Positions 10,573-18,358 of a stretch of DNA of 64,000 nt are shown in pieces. The stretch is from positions 186,001 through 250,000 of the forward strand of contig NZ_SGWW01000003.1 of NCBI RefSeq assembly GCF_004216575.1, given 5' to 3'. How positions within the stretch are numbered: the stretch's first letter is position 1; each line of letters begins with the position of its first letter. The notes beneath the pieces are model-generated. The model was given only the letters and a program-made list of their open reading frames with translations. It did not search any database and was not told the DNA's origin. The translations under genes and the position numbers were made by a program. The DNA comes from Microcella putealis (GTDB lineage Bacteria > Actinomycetota > Actinomycetes > Actinomycetales > Microbacteriaceae).

Positions 10573-13143
10573 ATGGCTGACGAGCCCACCGCCCCCGAAG
10601 AAGATTTCGGCGCTGGCGGCCGCATCACGCAGGTCGACCTGCAGCTCGAGATGCAGCGGTCGTACCTTGACTACGCGATGAGCGTCATCGTCGGGCGCGC
10701 CCTTCCCGACGTGCGTGACGGCCTCAAGCCGGTGCACCGGCGCGTGCTCTACGCGATGTATGACGGGGGCTACCGCCCCGACAAGGCGTTCTCGAAGTGC
10801 TCGCGCGTCGTCGGCGACGTCATGGGCCAGTTCCACCCGCACGGCGACTCGGCCATCTACGACGCGCTCGTTCGCCTCGTGCAGCCGTGGTCGATGCGCT
10901 ACCCGCTCGCCGCCGGCCAGGGCAACTTCGGTTCGCCCGGCAACGACGGTGCCGCCGCCCCGCGATACACCGAGACCAAGATGGCCGCGCTCGCCATGGA
11001 AATGGTGCGCGACATCGACGAAGACACCGTCGATTTCCAGGACAACTACGACGGGCGCACGCAAGAGCCGTCGATTCTGCCGAGCCGATTCCCCAACCTG
11101 CTCGTCAATGGTTCGGTCGGTATTGCCGTGGGTATGGCCACGAATATCCCGCCGCACAACCTGCGCGAGGTATCGGACGCGGCGCTGTGGCACCTGGCGA
11201 ACCCCGAGGCAACGCGCGAAGAACTGCTCGACGCGTGCCTCCAGCGCGTCAAGGGCCCTGACTTCCCGACCGGCGCGCAGATTCTCGGCGTCAAGGGCAT
11301 CCAGGATGCCTACCGCACGGGTCGCGGGTCGATCACGATGCGAGCCGTCGTCACGGTCGAAGAGATTCAGGGCCGCACATGCCTCGTGATCACCGAGCTG
11401 CCGTACCAGGTGAACCCCGACAACCTGGCGATCAAGATCGCCGACCTCGTGAAGGAAGGCAAGCTCGCCGGCATCGCCGACATTCGCGACGAGTCATCGG
11501 GCCGCACCGGTCAGCGCCTCGTCATCGTGTTGAAGCGGGACGCCGTTGCGCGCGTCGTGCTGAACAACCTGTACAAGCAGACGCAGCTGCAAGACAACTT
11601 CGGCGCGAACATGCTCGCGATCGTCGACGGCGTTCCCCGCACCCTGACGCTTGACCAGTTCATCACCTACTGGGTCGAACACCAGGTCGAGGTCATCGTT
11701 CGCCGCACCGAGTACCGCCTGAAGAAGGCGGAGGCCGACGCCCATATCTTGCGTGGCTACCTCAAGGCACTGGATGCGCTCGATGCGGTCATCGCGCTGA
11801 TCCGCCGCTCACAGACGACCGAGGAAGCGCGCGACGGGCTCATGGAGCTGCTCGACGTCGACGAGTTGCAGGCAACCGCGATCCTGAACCTGCAGTTGCG
11901 ACGCCTCGCGGCCCTCGAGCGCCAAAAAATTCAGGACCAGGCTGACGAGCTCGAGCGGATGATCGCTGACTACAAGGAGATCCTCGCGAGCCCCGAGCGT
12001 CAGCGTCAGATCATCAGCGACGAGCTCGCCGAGATCGTGTCGCGCTACGGCGACGACCGTCGCACCGAGATCCTCTACGGATTCGACGGCGACATGAGTG
12101 TCGAAGACCTCATCCCCGTCGAAGAGATGGTCGTCACCGTCACGCGTGGTGGGTACATCAAGCGCACTCGCAGCGACAACTACCGCTCGCAACACCGCGG
12201 CGGCAAGGGTGTGCGCGGCGCCCAACTGCGCGCCGACGACGTCGTTGAGCACTTCTTCGTCACCACTACCCACCACTGGCTGCTGTTCTTCACGACGACC
12301 GGTCGCGTGTACCGCCTGAAGGCCTACGAGATTCAGGAGGCAGGCCGCGACGCGAAGGGCCAGCACGTCGCCAACCTGCTCGCCCTGCAGCCCGACGAAG
12401 AAATCGCCCAGATTCTCGACATCTCTGACTACGCCGCAGCGCCGTACCTGGTGCTCGCCACGCGTCGCGGCCAGATCAAGAAGACGGCGCTCGGTGAATA
12501 CGACACGAACCGTACGGGCGGCATCATCGCAATCAACCTGCGCGACGGTGACGAGCTCGTCTCGGCGATGTTGACAGAAGATACGAGCGACATCCTGCTC
12601 GTGTCGCGCGCGGGCATGTCGGTGCGCTTCACCGCCAACGATCAGGCCCTGCGCCCCATGGGCCGCTCGACCGCCGGCGTCACCGGCATGAAGTTCCGCG
12701 GAGACGACGAACTGCTCGCGGCCGACGTCGTCACCGACGACGGCTATGTCTTCGTTGTTACCGAAGGCGGGTACGCCAAGCGCACGGCCGTCGACCAGTA
12801 CCGGGTGCAGGGTCGCGGTGGCCTGGGCATCAAGGTCGCGAAGCTCAGCGACGACCGCGGCGGCCTCGCCGGAGGTCTCATCGTCGGCGAAGACGACGAG
12901 GTGCTTGTGGTCATGGCGTCGGGCAAGGTCGTGCGCTCGTCGGTAGCGGAGGTGCCGGCGAAGGGCCGCGATACCATGGGCGTCGTCTTCGCCCGATCCG
13001 ACGATGACGACCGCATTATCGCCATCGCCCGCAACAGTGAGCGAAACCTGGCGACAACCGACGCCGATACGGTAGACACGACCGACGGCACCGAAACCGC
13101 GAGCGAACCGGCCGCGGATGCAGGGAAGGACACCGCCTCGTGA
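10573..13143 (+). CDS. gyrA: DNA gyrase subunit A
   Basis: The 856-aa DNA-cleaving subunit of gyrase. The catalytic tyrosine is Tyr132 in AAPRYTE. The quinolone-resistance region reads [10 protein letters not shown], with Ser93 and Asp97 at the positions usually mutated in resistance, so it looks wild type. The C-terminal beta-pinwheel includes the GyrA box in [15 protein letters not shown] lies upstream of the ATG. Its last four bases overlap the next gene. Confidence 0.98.
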   Translation: MADEPTAPEEDFGAGGRITQVDLQLEMQRSYLDYAMSVIVGRALPDVRDGLKPVHRRVLYAMYDGGYRPDKAFSKCSRVVGDVMGQFHPHGDSAIYDALVRLVQPWSMRYPLAAGQGNFGSPGNDGAAAPRYTETKMAALAMEMVRDIDEDTVDFQDNYDGRTQEPSILPSRFPNLLVNGSVGIAVGMATNIPPHNLREVSDAALWHLANPEATREELLDACLQRVKGPDFPTGAQILGVKGIQDAYRTGRGSITMRAVVTVEEIQGRTCLVITELPYQVNPDNLAIKIADLVKEGKLAGIADIRDESSGRTGQRLVIVLKRDAVARVVLNNLYKQTQLQDNFGANMLAIVDGVPRTLTLDQFITYWVEHQVEVIVRRTEYRLKKAEADAHILRGYLKALDALDAVIALIRRSQTTEEARDGLMELLDVDELQATAILNLQLRRLAALERQKIQDQADELERMIADYKEILASPERQRQIISDELAEIVSRYGDDRRTEILYGFDGDMSVEDLIPVEEMVVTVTRGGYIKRTRSDNYRSQHRGGKGVRGAQLRADDVVEHFFVTTTHHWLLFFTTTGRVYRLKAYEIQEAGRDAKGQHVANLLALQPDEEIAQILDISDYAAAPYLVLATRRGQIKKTALGEYDTNRTGGIIAINLRDGDELVSAMLTEDTSDILLVSRAGMSVRFTANDQALRPMGRSTAGVTGMKFRGDDELLAADVVTDDGYVFVVTEGGYAKRTAVDQYRVQGRGGLGIKVAKLSDDRGGLAGGLIVGEDDEVLVVMASGKVVRSSVAEVPAKGRDTMGVVFARSDDDDRIIAIARNSERNLATTDADTVDTTDGTETASEPAADAGKDTAS

Positions 13144-13547
13144 GTACTGTCGCCGAGAAGCTGCAACGTAAGTCGCAGCGCACCGTGGGCGCCAAGCAGG
13201 TTCGCTTGAAGCTCGTCTACATCGACTTCTGGTCGGCCGTGAAGCTGTCGTTCCTCATCTCGCTGTGCGGGGCCATCGCGCTCGTCGTGTCGTTCTTCTT
13301 CATCTGGGTTGTCGTCACCAACCTCGGCGTTCTCGAACGAGTCAACGACCTCTTTGGTGAGGTCTTGGGAGACGACGCGCCCAGCATCCTCGAGATCTTC
13401 TCCTTCGGCCAGGTCATGCTGTTTGCCACCATCCTCGGCATCATCAACCTGGTTGCCGGCACTGCCATCGGCGCACTCAGCGCCTTGATCTACAACCTCA
13501 GCGTCAAGGTCACCGGCGGCCAGCTCGTCGGTTTCACCAACAGCTGA
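13140..13547 (+). CDS. DUF3566 membrane protein after gyrA
   Basis: A 135-aa protein with two membrane segments, roughly residues 35-60 ([19 protein letters not shown]) and 90-120, separated by an acidic loop. The basic N-terminus precedes the family motif [18 protein letters not shown] of DUF3566. It starts with GTG, overlapping the gyrA stop by four bases. Presence directly after gyrA is conserved in Actinobacteria. No function is established. Confidence 0.87.
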   Translation: MSTVAEKLQRKSQRTVGAKQVRLKLVYIDFWSAVKLSFLISLCGAIALVVSFFFIWVVVTNLGVLERVNDLFGEVLGDDAPSILEIFSFGQVMLFATILGIINLVAGTAIGALSALIYNLSVKVTGGQLVGFTNS

Positions 13548-13631
13548 GATTGCCCCCCACGGCGGCCGCCCTAGCGCCCTCGCCGAATTGGGGAAGAAAG
13601 CCCGGGTCGTGTACAGTCATACCCGGTCTGA

Positions 13632-13705
13632 GGGGCTATAGCTCAGGCGGTTAGAGCGCTTCGCTGATAACGAAGAGGTCCCAGGTTCAAGTCCTGGTAG
13701 CCCCA
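13632..13705 (+). tRNA. tRNA-Ile (GAT)
   Basis: A 74-nt cloverleaf with acceptor GGGGCTA/TAGCCCC, discriminator A, T-arm GGTTCAAGTCC, and anticodon GAT in the loop CTGATAA. CCA is not encoded. It lies 84 bases after the DUF3566 gene and pairs with the downstream tRNA-Ala, as in many Actinobacteria after gyrA. Confidence 0.97.
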
Positions 13706-13808
13706 CTGCAATTCTCTGTCTCGCTGCGGCTTCTGCGGCGCGACCTCGCTCATGTAAACGAGCGTGGTCGTCTCGCTTCGCAGCCGTCGCTAAACTGAAA
13801 AGTGTTGA

Positions 13809-13881
13809 GGGGCCTTAGCTCAATTGGTAGAGCGCCTGCTTTGCAAGCAGGAGGTCAGGGGTTCGATTCCCCTAGGCTCCA
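13809..13881 (+). tRNA. tRNA-Ala (TGC)
   Basis: A 73-nt cloverleaf with acceptor GGGGCCT/AGGCTCC, anticodon TGC in the loop TTTGCAA, T-loop GGTTCGATTCC and discriminator A. CCA is not encoded. Its 3' 24 bases plus the next base are repeated 30 bases downstream (see the repeat at 13912). Confidence 0.97.
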
Positions 13882-13911
13882 CGTGCACGCGGGAGGCTGA
13901 TCCGCCTCCCG

Positions 13912-13936
13912 GGGGTTCGATTCCCCTAGGCTCCAC
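13912..13936 (+). repeat. Duplicated tRNA-Ala 3' end (att-like)
   Basis: The 25 bases at 13858-13882, covering the T-arm and the 3' acceptor strand of tRNA-Ala, recur exactly at 13912-13936. Between the copies lies a 20-base perfect hairpin, GGGAGGC paired with GCCTCCC (13891-13910). Duplicated tRNA 3' ends commonly mark attachment sites of integrated elements. Here nothing remains between the copies, so it may be an excision scar or a local duplication. Confidence 0.75.
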
Positions 13937-14049
13937 CCAGTTTGTGGCCGCCCCTGCGGCGCAGCGCGCTCCGCGCAGCGATCGTGGTCGCTGCGCTTCG
14001 CGCTTCTCGCGCGGCTTATTGCAATGACCTCATCGCTTCCGCCAACAAG

Positions 14050-14079
14050 AAAGCCCCCCGGCCGATGCCGAGGGGCTTT
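14050..14079. terminator. Convergent terminator after the tRNA-Ala region
   Basis: An inverted repeat AAAGCCCC ... GGGGCTTT encloses an inner CGGC/GCCG stem. A-run and T-run ends make it usable from both strands. It separates the tRNA transcripts from the convergent gene at 14098-14658. The 216 bases from tRNA-Ala to that gene otherwise hold only the tRNA repeat and a GC-rich inverted repeat at 13973-13996. Confidence 0.82.
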
Positions 14080-14097
14080 GCTCATTGAAGGTGCTTC

Positions 14098-14658
14098 TTA
14101 GGCGACGGGGGCCTCGACGGGCTCGTCGTCGACCCACAGGTCGTCGTCAGCGCGAAGCGTCTGGTACGCCGCGTAGGCGACGCCCGCGACCGCGATCACG
14201 CCGAAAGCGATCGCGATGTAGCGGCCGGGGCCGGGCGTGGGCTTGACCTCGATGATGCCGAGCTTCTGGCCGGCACGGGTGCCGAGCTCGCGGCTGGCGC
14301 GTGAGGCCTCGTGAATCGCGACGCGGCCGTTGTCACGAGCGACGTCGATGACCGCAAGGGTTGCGCCGATTGCTCCCGTCACCGCGGGGATCACGGCGCG
14401 GTTCCAGGTCGTCTTCGTGTGGTCGGCGGCAGATCGAACAGCGCCAACACCGGCGTTGACACCAGGCTGCACGCGCTTCTCGTAGGTCGACTTCACGCGG
14501 GGGGCTACGTCGCGCTTTGCGATCTCGCCGGTCTGCTTGCTCGCCTCACGCAGCACGGCTGCGGCGTGGTCGAGCACCTCGCGCTGCTCGCTCCAGAGAT
14601 CACCGGCGTTGCCGCGCAACTTCTTTAGTGAGCGTCGGCTCTTGCGGGACAGTCCCAT
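14098..14658 (-). CDS. Membrane-anchored protein with DLW-like C-terminus
   Basis: A 186-aa protein of unknown function with a strong Shine-Dalgarno (GGAGGA) before its ATG. The first 100 residues are basic and helical, with an SRKSRRSLKKLRG start. One membrane segment lies at about residues 144-163 (YIAIAFGVIAVAGVAYAAYQ), followed by an acidic tail containing DDDLW. The membrane segment plus DLW motif next to gyrA recalls the short actinobacterial DLW-39 proteins, here fused to a longer N-terminus. That resemblance is my inference. Confidence 0.75.
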   Translation of the reverse strand: MGLSRKSRRSLKKLRGNAGDLWSEQREVLDHAAAVLREASKQTGEIAKRDVAPRVKSTYEKRVQPGVNAGVGAVRSAADHTKTTWNRAVIPAVTGAIGATLAVIDVARDNGRVAIHEASRASRELGTRAGQKLGIIEVKPTPGPGRYIAIAFGVIAVAGVAYAAYQTLRADDDLWVDDEPVEAPVA

Positions 14659-14786
14659 GATCGGTCCTCCTGATCGGTGGCGGGCGAAATGACCCTCCCT
14701 AGTCTTCCACTGACTCGGGATTCCTCGGGCGGACGCCGACGGAATGCTCAGGAAGCGTGCATCCGGCTCCGTGACAGAATTGCGGC

Positions 14787-15329
14787 ATGTCGATTCACAC
14801 CGCCGTCGCCACTATTCACACCAACAAGGGCGACATTCGCGTCAACCTCTACGGCAACCACGCTCCGAAGACCGTCGCGAATTTCGTCGGCCTCGCCACG
14901 GGGCAGATCGAGTGGACCCACCCCGCGACCGGCCAGAAGACGTCCGAGCCGCTCTACAACGGCGTGATTTTCCACCGCATCATCAAAGACTTCATGCTGC
15001 AGGGCGGCGACCCGCTCGGTCAGGGCATCGGCGGCCCCGGTTACGAGTTCGACGACGAAATTCACCCGGAGCTGCAGTTCACCGAGCCGTACCTTTTCGC
15101 GATGGCGAACGCCGGCAAGCGCGGCGGCCGCGGCACGAACGGCTCGCAGTTCTTCATCACGACCGTGCCGACGACCTGGCTGAACGGCAACCACACCATC
15201 TTCGGCGCCGTCGCGGACGACGAGTCGAAGAAGGTCGTCGACGCCATCGAGGCGGTGCCGACCGACGGTCGCGACAAGCCGCTCGACGATGTCGTCATCA
15301 CGAGCATTGAGGTCGCCGAGGTCGCGTGA
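14787..15329 (+). CDS. Cyclophilin-type peptidyl-prolyl cis-trans isomerase
   Basis: A 180-aa cytoplasmic cyclophilin that catalyses prolyl isomerisation during folding. Conserved stretches include FHRIIKDFMLQGGDP, GTNGSQFFITTVPT and LNGNHTIFG, which carry the catalytic Arg, Phe and active-site residues. A CAGAAT hexamer lies six bases before the ATG, so the transcript may be leaderless. The stop overlaps the rhomboid start by four bases. The location near gyrA matches the ppiA neighbourhood of other Actinobacteria. Confidence 0.95.
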   Translation: MSIHTAVATIHTNKGDIRVNLYGNHAPKTVANFVGLATGQIEWTHPATGQKTSEPLYNGVIFHRIIKDFMLQGGDPLGQGIGGPGYEFDDEIHPELQFTEPYLFAMANAGKRGGRGTNGSQFFITTVPTTWLNGNHTIFGAVADDESKKVVDAIEAVPTDGRDKPLDDVVITSIEVAEVA

Positions 15330-16171
15330 CCGATTCTGCGTCAGCAGCGGGAAGCGCCGGCGACCCAAACGTCTGTTACCGGCATTCCGACCGGCGCAGC
15401 TTCGTGCTGTGCCAACGCTGCGGGCGGACGGTGTGCGGCGAATGCCAGACGCCGGCGCCGGTGGGTGTGCGATGCCCCGAGTGCATGGCGGAGGCCGCCG
15501 CAGCGATGCCCCGCCAGAAGTCGCCGCTGCTGCGTGCTGTGCGCCGCGGATCGTCCACTCCCGTCGTCACCTACACGATTCTCGGGCTGACGCTCGGCGT
15601 CTTCATTCTGCAGTTCGCGACGCAGGGCACCGTGACCCGCGCGCTCGGCTACGCCCCGCCGCTGTCGCTCATCGAACCGTGGCGCATGCTCACCGTCTCG
15701 CTGGTGCACAGCTCGGGCATTTTCCACATCCTCTTCAACATGTACGCGTTGTTCGTGCTGGGGCCGCTGCTTGAGCAGCTGGTGGGCCGCTGGCGGTTCG
15801 CAGTCACCTACATCCTCAGCACGCTCGCGGGCTCCATCGCCGTCTTGTGGCTCGCGCCGGCATCGTTTGTGGTGGGTGCCTCGGGCGCCATCTTCGGGCT
15901 GTTCGGCGCGTTCTTCGTCATCCAGCGGCGCCTGGGCGGCAACACCGCTCAATTGATGGTGATTCTGGGTATCAACCTGGCGCTGGGGTTCTTCTTGCCC
16001 AACATCTCGTGGCAGGCCCACGTGGGAGGGCTCATCGGCGGCGCGATCGTCGCCCTCATCTTTGTCCGCACGCGGCGACGCCAACAGACGCCGCTGCAGA
16101 TCGCGCTCCTCGGGGCGTTTGCCGCACTTCTGGTGGCGGGAACCATTCTGCGCTTTGCGCTCGCGGGATAG
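15326..16171 (+). CDS. Rhomboid family intramembrane serine protease with N-terminal zinc-binding motif
   Basis: A 281-aa polytopic protease. The N-terminal 45 residues contain paired cysteines (CYRH, CQRC, CGEC, CPEC) resembling a B-box-like zinc finger, common in actinobacterial rhomboids. Six or so membrane segments follow, with the catalytic serine in GASGAIFGLFG and the catalytic histidine in WQAHVGGLIGG. FHILFNMYALF is the conserved HxxxN motif. Its substrate is unknown. The gene is translationally coupled to the upstream cyclophilin. Confidence 0.94.
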   Translation: MTDSASAAGSAGDPNVCYRHSDRRSFVLCQRCGRTVCGECQTPAPVGVRCPECMAEAAAAMPRQKSPLLRAVRRGSSTPVVTYTILGLTLGVFILQFATQGTVTRALGYAPPLSLIEPWRMLTVSLVHSSGIFHILFNMYALFVLGPLLEQLVGRWRFAVTYILSTLAGSIAVLWLAPASFVVGASGAIFGLFGAFFVIQRRLGGNTAQLMVILGINLALGFFLPNISWQAHVGGLIGGAIVALIFVRTRRRQQTPLQIALLGAFAALLVAGTILRFALAG

Positions 16172-16202
16172 TTATCCACACCCCCATCCACAGTGGGGAT
16201 AA
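16172..16202. promoter_or_regulatory. DnaA-box pair between rhomboid gene and crgA
   Basis: A perfect TTATCCACA box at 16172-16180 faces TGGGGATAA at 16194-16202, the reverse complement of TTATCCCCA, one mismatch from consensus. A CATCCACAG sequence lies between. The stretch can also fold as a hairpin (CCCCA/TGGGG), so terminator function is an alternative. It lies about 10.6 kb from the candidate oriC. Confidence 0.5.
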
Positions 16203-16224
16203 GAATCACAGCCGTGTCATTCCA

Positions 16225-16239
16225 CCCCCTTTTCGGGGG
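16225..16239. terminator. Convergent hairpin between rhomboid gene and crgA
   Basis: CCCCC TTTTC GGGGG forms a short strong stem, flanked by an outer GTGTC (16214-16218) and GACAC (16249-16253) pair. It lies in the 110-base gap between convergent genes and probably ends transcription from one or both sides. Confidence 0.6.
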
Positions 16240-16281
16240 GAGCGGGGGGACACCCGCTCGAGCGTGACGGGGCGAAGGTCG

Positions 16282-16524
16282 CTAGCGCCAGCGCGTGGTC
16301 ATCAGGAAGCCGATGAACATGATGCCGAAGCCGACCATGATGTTCCACGGGCCGATGGACGCGATCGGAAGCGTCGACGCGCTGACGTAGTAGACGATGA
16401 TCCAGATGAGCCCGACGAGCATGAAGCCGAACATCACCGGCTTAAACCACACCGGGTTCGGGGCGTCGGCGCCCCCGCGGGCGTAGTCGGGGTTCTCAGC
16501 GTCGCGCGCAGTGGTCCGTGCCAT
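16282..16524 (-). CDS. crgA: Cell division protein CrgA
   Basis: An 80-aa protein with a short cytoplasmic N-terminus and two membrane segments, typical of CrgA, which regulates FtsZ-ring and septal peptidoglycan assembly in Actinobacteria. The C-terminal MVGFGIMFIGFLMTTRWR is characteristic. The ATG at 16524 is preceded by TAGACT seven bases upstream, suggesting a leaderless message. The crgA, sortase and pabA neighbourhood before the pknA/pknB operon is well conserved. Confidence 0.92.
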   Translation of the reverse strand: MARTTARDAENPDYARGGADAPNPVWFKPVMFGFMLVGLIWIIVYYVSASTLPIASIGPWNIMVGFGIMFIGFLMTTRWR

Positions 16525-16608
16525 GGCGCTGAGTCTACCGGGCACGAGCCGAAACCGGCGTGGATGCGGAGCGGAGCCACGCTCGGAACCGCCACCTACA
16601 ATGAGCGG

Positions 16609-17454
16609 GTGAGCGACAGCAGCATCCAGTCCCCCACCGCGTCGCGGGCAGATGCGCGACGCACGCCGCGTGCGCGGGCGCGCGTCAGCGTCGTGGGCGT
16701 TATCGGCGAGCTGCTCATTACGGCGGGCGTCGTCGTCATGCTGTTCCTCGGCTGGTACGTCTGGCTGAACGACATCATCACGGGGTCGGCGCAGCAGGAC
16801 GCGGCGCAGGAAATACAGGAGCAGTTGCGCGCCGACTTTGAACGCGATCGCGGCTCGGCCGAGCCCGAGCCGGAACCCGTTGACCCCGAAACTCCGCGGG
16901 ATCCGGGCGAACCGGTGGTGGGTATCGCGCCGCCGGAGGGTGAAGCGTTCGGCGCGCTCATCGTTCCGCGCTTCGGCGAGAACTACGTGCGCACGATCGC
17001 CTCGGGCGTCGACCTGCAGACCGTGCTCAACAACAGCCGGCTCGGCGTGGGGCACTACATGGAGACGCAGATGCCGGGCGAGGTGGGCAACTTCGCCCTC
17101 GCCGCGCATCGCACGACCTACGGCGCCCCGTTTGCCGACATTGCCGAACTTCGGGCGGGCGACAACATCTACGTGGAAACGCGGGAGGGCTGGTACGAGT
17201 ACTCCTTCCGCAACCTCGAGTACGTCTGGCCGACCGCGGTGCAGGTGCTCGAACCTGTGCCGCAAGCACCCCAAGTCGAGGCGAGCGACCGTATTCTCAC
17301 GCTCACGAGCTGCAACCCGCGGTTCTCGGCTGCCGAGCGCATCATCGCCTACGCAGTGTTCGAAACCTGGTACCCGCGGGAAGACGGCCCGCCGGCCGAG
17401 ATCTCGGGGCTGACCGAGGCCGCCGCGGGAAGCTCCGCCGCGGTGATCGGTTAA
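16609..17454 (+). CDS. srtE: Class E-type sortase
   Basis: A 281-aa membrane-anchored transpeptidase that attaches surface proteins to peptidoglycan. A membrane anchor lies at about residues 32-52, then an acidic, proline-rich linker, then the sortase barrel with catalytic His in LAAHRTTYG and Cys plus Arg in TLTSCNPRF. Location beside crgA and pabA, and overall form, fit class E. TACAAT ends six bases before the GTG start, so it is probably leaderless. Two proteins in this window carry candidate sorting signals. Confidence 0.9.
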   Translation: MSDSSIQSPTASRADARRTPRARARVSVVGVIGELLITAGVVVMLFLGWYVWLNDIITGSAQQDAAQEIQEQLRADFERDRGSAEPEPEPVDPETPRDPGEPVVGIAPPEGEAFGALIVPRFGENYVRTIASGVDLQTVLNNSRLGVGHYMETQMPGEVGNFALAAHRTTYGAPFADIAELRAGDNIYVETREGWYEYSFRNLEYVWPTAVQVLEPVPQAPQVEASDRILTLTSCNPRFSAAERIIAYAVFETWYPREDGPPAEISGLTEAAAGSSAAVIG

Positions 17455-17467
17455 GGAGAGGGTGACG

Positions 17468-17626
17468 ATGTACGCAGCGCTCTGGCGCATCCTGCCCGGT
17501 CCGGCGTGGGTGCGCGTGATCCTCCTGCTGGTGCTCGCCGCCGCGGCGCTCTACGCGCTCATCACCTGGGCGTTCCCGTGGGCCGCCGACACCTTCCTCC
17601 CGCAAGAATCGACCGTGGAGCAGTAA
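17468..17626 (+). CDS. Small single-pass membrane protein
   Basis: A 52-aa protein starting MYAALWRILPGPAWVRV, with one hydrophobic helix (about residues 17-37) and an acidic C-terminus ending in STVEQ. AAGGAGAGGG precedes the ATG. It lies between the sortase and pabA, separated by 13 and 2 bases, so it should be co-expressed with them. No function is known to me. The strong ribosome binding site and conserved-looking context argue that it is real. Confidence 0.75.
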   Translation: MYAALWRILPGPAWVRVILLLVLAAAALYALITWAFPWAADTFLPQESTVEQ

Positions 17627-17628
17627 CC

Positions 17629-18282
17629 GTGCGCGTACTCGTGATCGACAACTACGACAGCTTCGTGTACACGCTGGACGGCTACCTGCAGCAATTGGGT
17701 GCCGAGACCACCGTCATGCGCAACGATGCGATCGCTGCCGACGACGTGGCGGCCCTCATCGCCGACTACGACGCCGTGCTGGTCTCGCCCGGCCCCGGAA
17801 CACCCGCTGATGCCGGCATCTCGATCGCGGCCGTGCACGCCGCCATCGCCGCCGACAAGCCGTTGCTCGGCGTATGTCTCGGCCACCAGGCCATTGCCGA
17901 GGCGCTGGGTGGGGTCGTCACCCACGCCGAGGAGCTCATGCACGGCAAGACGTCGCAGGTCGTGCACGAGGGGGATGCGCTGTTCGACGGCGTGCCCAAC
18001 AACTTCCGGGCAACCCGCTATCACTCGCTCGCGGTCGTTGACGGCACCGTGCCCGATGAGCTCGTCGTGACCGCTCGCACCGAGGGCGGCGTCATCATGG
18101 GGGTGCGTCACCGCGAGGCGCCGGTGCACGGCGTGCAATTCCACCCCGAGTCGGTGCTCACCGAGGGCGGCTATCGGATGCTCGGCAACTGGCTCGCCGC
18201 GGCGGGGCTTCCTGAGGCGGCCATGACCGCGCGCGGCTTGAGCCCGCTCATGTCGAGCGACGCTGCGGCACGGTCGGTGTAG
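17629..18282 (+). CDS. pabA: Glutamine amidotransferase, anthranilate/aminodeoxychorismate synthase component II
   Basis: A 217-aa class I glutamine amidotransferase that supplies ammonia to a chorismate-using partner (anthranilate or 4-amino-4-deoxychorismate). It starts with GTG (VRVLVIDNYDSFVYTL). The oxyanion motif VSPGPGTPADAG, nucleophile Cys in LLGVCLGHQAI, and His-Glu in GVQFHPESV are all present. No component I gene is adjacent, which fits the dual-use TrpG/PabA located before pknB in Actinobacteria. The pathway cannot be settled from sequence. Confidence 0.93.
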   Translation: MRVLVIDNYDSFVYTLDGYLQQLGAETTVMRNDAIAADDVAALIADYDAVLVSPGPGTPADAGISIAAVHAAIAADKPLLGVCLGHQAIAEALGGVVTHAEELMHGKTSQVVHEGDALFDGVPNNFRATRYHSLAVVDGTVPDELVVTARTEGGVIMGVRHREAPVHGVQFHPESVLTEGGYRMLGNWLAAAGLPEAAMTARGLSPLMSSDAAARSV

Positions 18283-18296
18283 CGCGCCACCGAGAA

Positions 18297-18345
18297 TCGC
18301 GAACCACAGAGCGTCGCGAACCACACGGCGTGGTGAACCGTGAGG
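18297..18345. repeat. Short 17-bp tandem motif in the pabA/pknB gap
   Basis: TCGCGAACCACA occurs at 18297-18308 and again at 18314-18325, with a partial third GAACC unit at about 18334, giving a 17-base period. The array fills most of the 76-base gap between the convergent pabA and pknB genes. No U-rich terminator is evident here. Its role is unknown. Confidence 0.45.
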
Positions 18346-18358
18346 TCAGCGGCGACCG

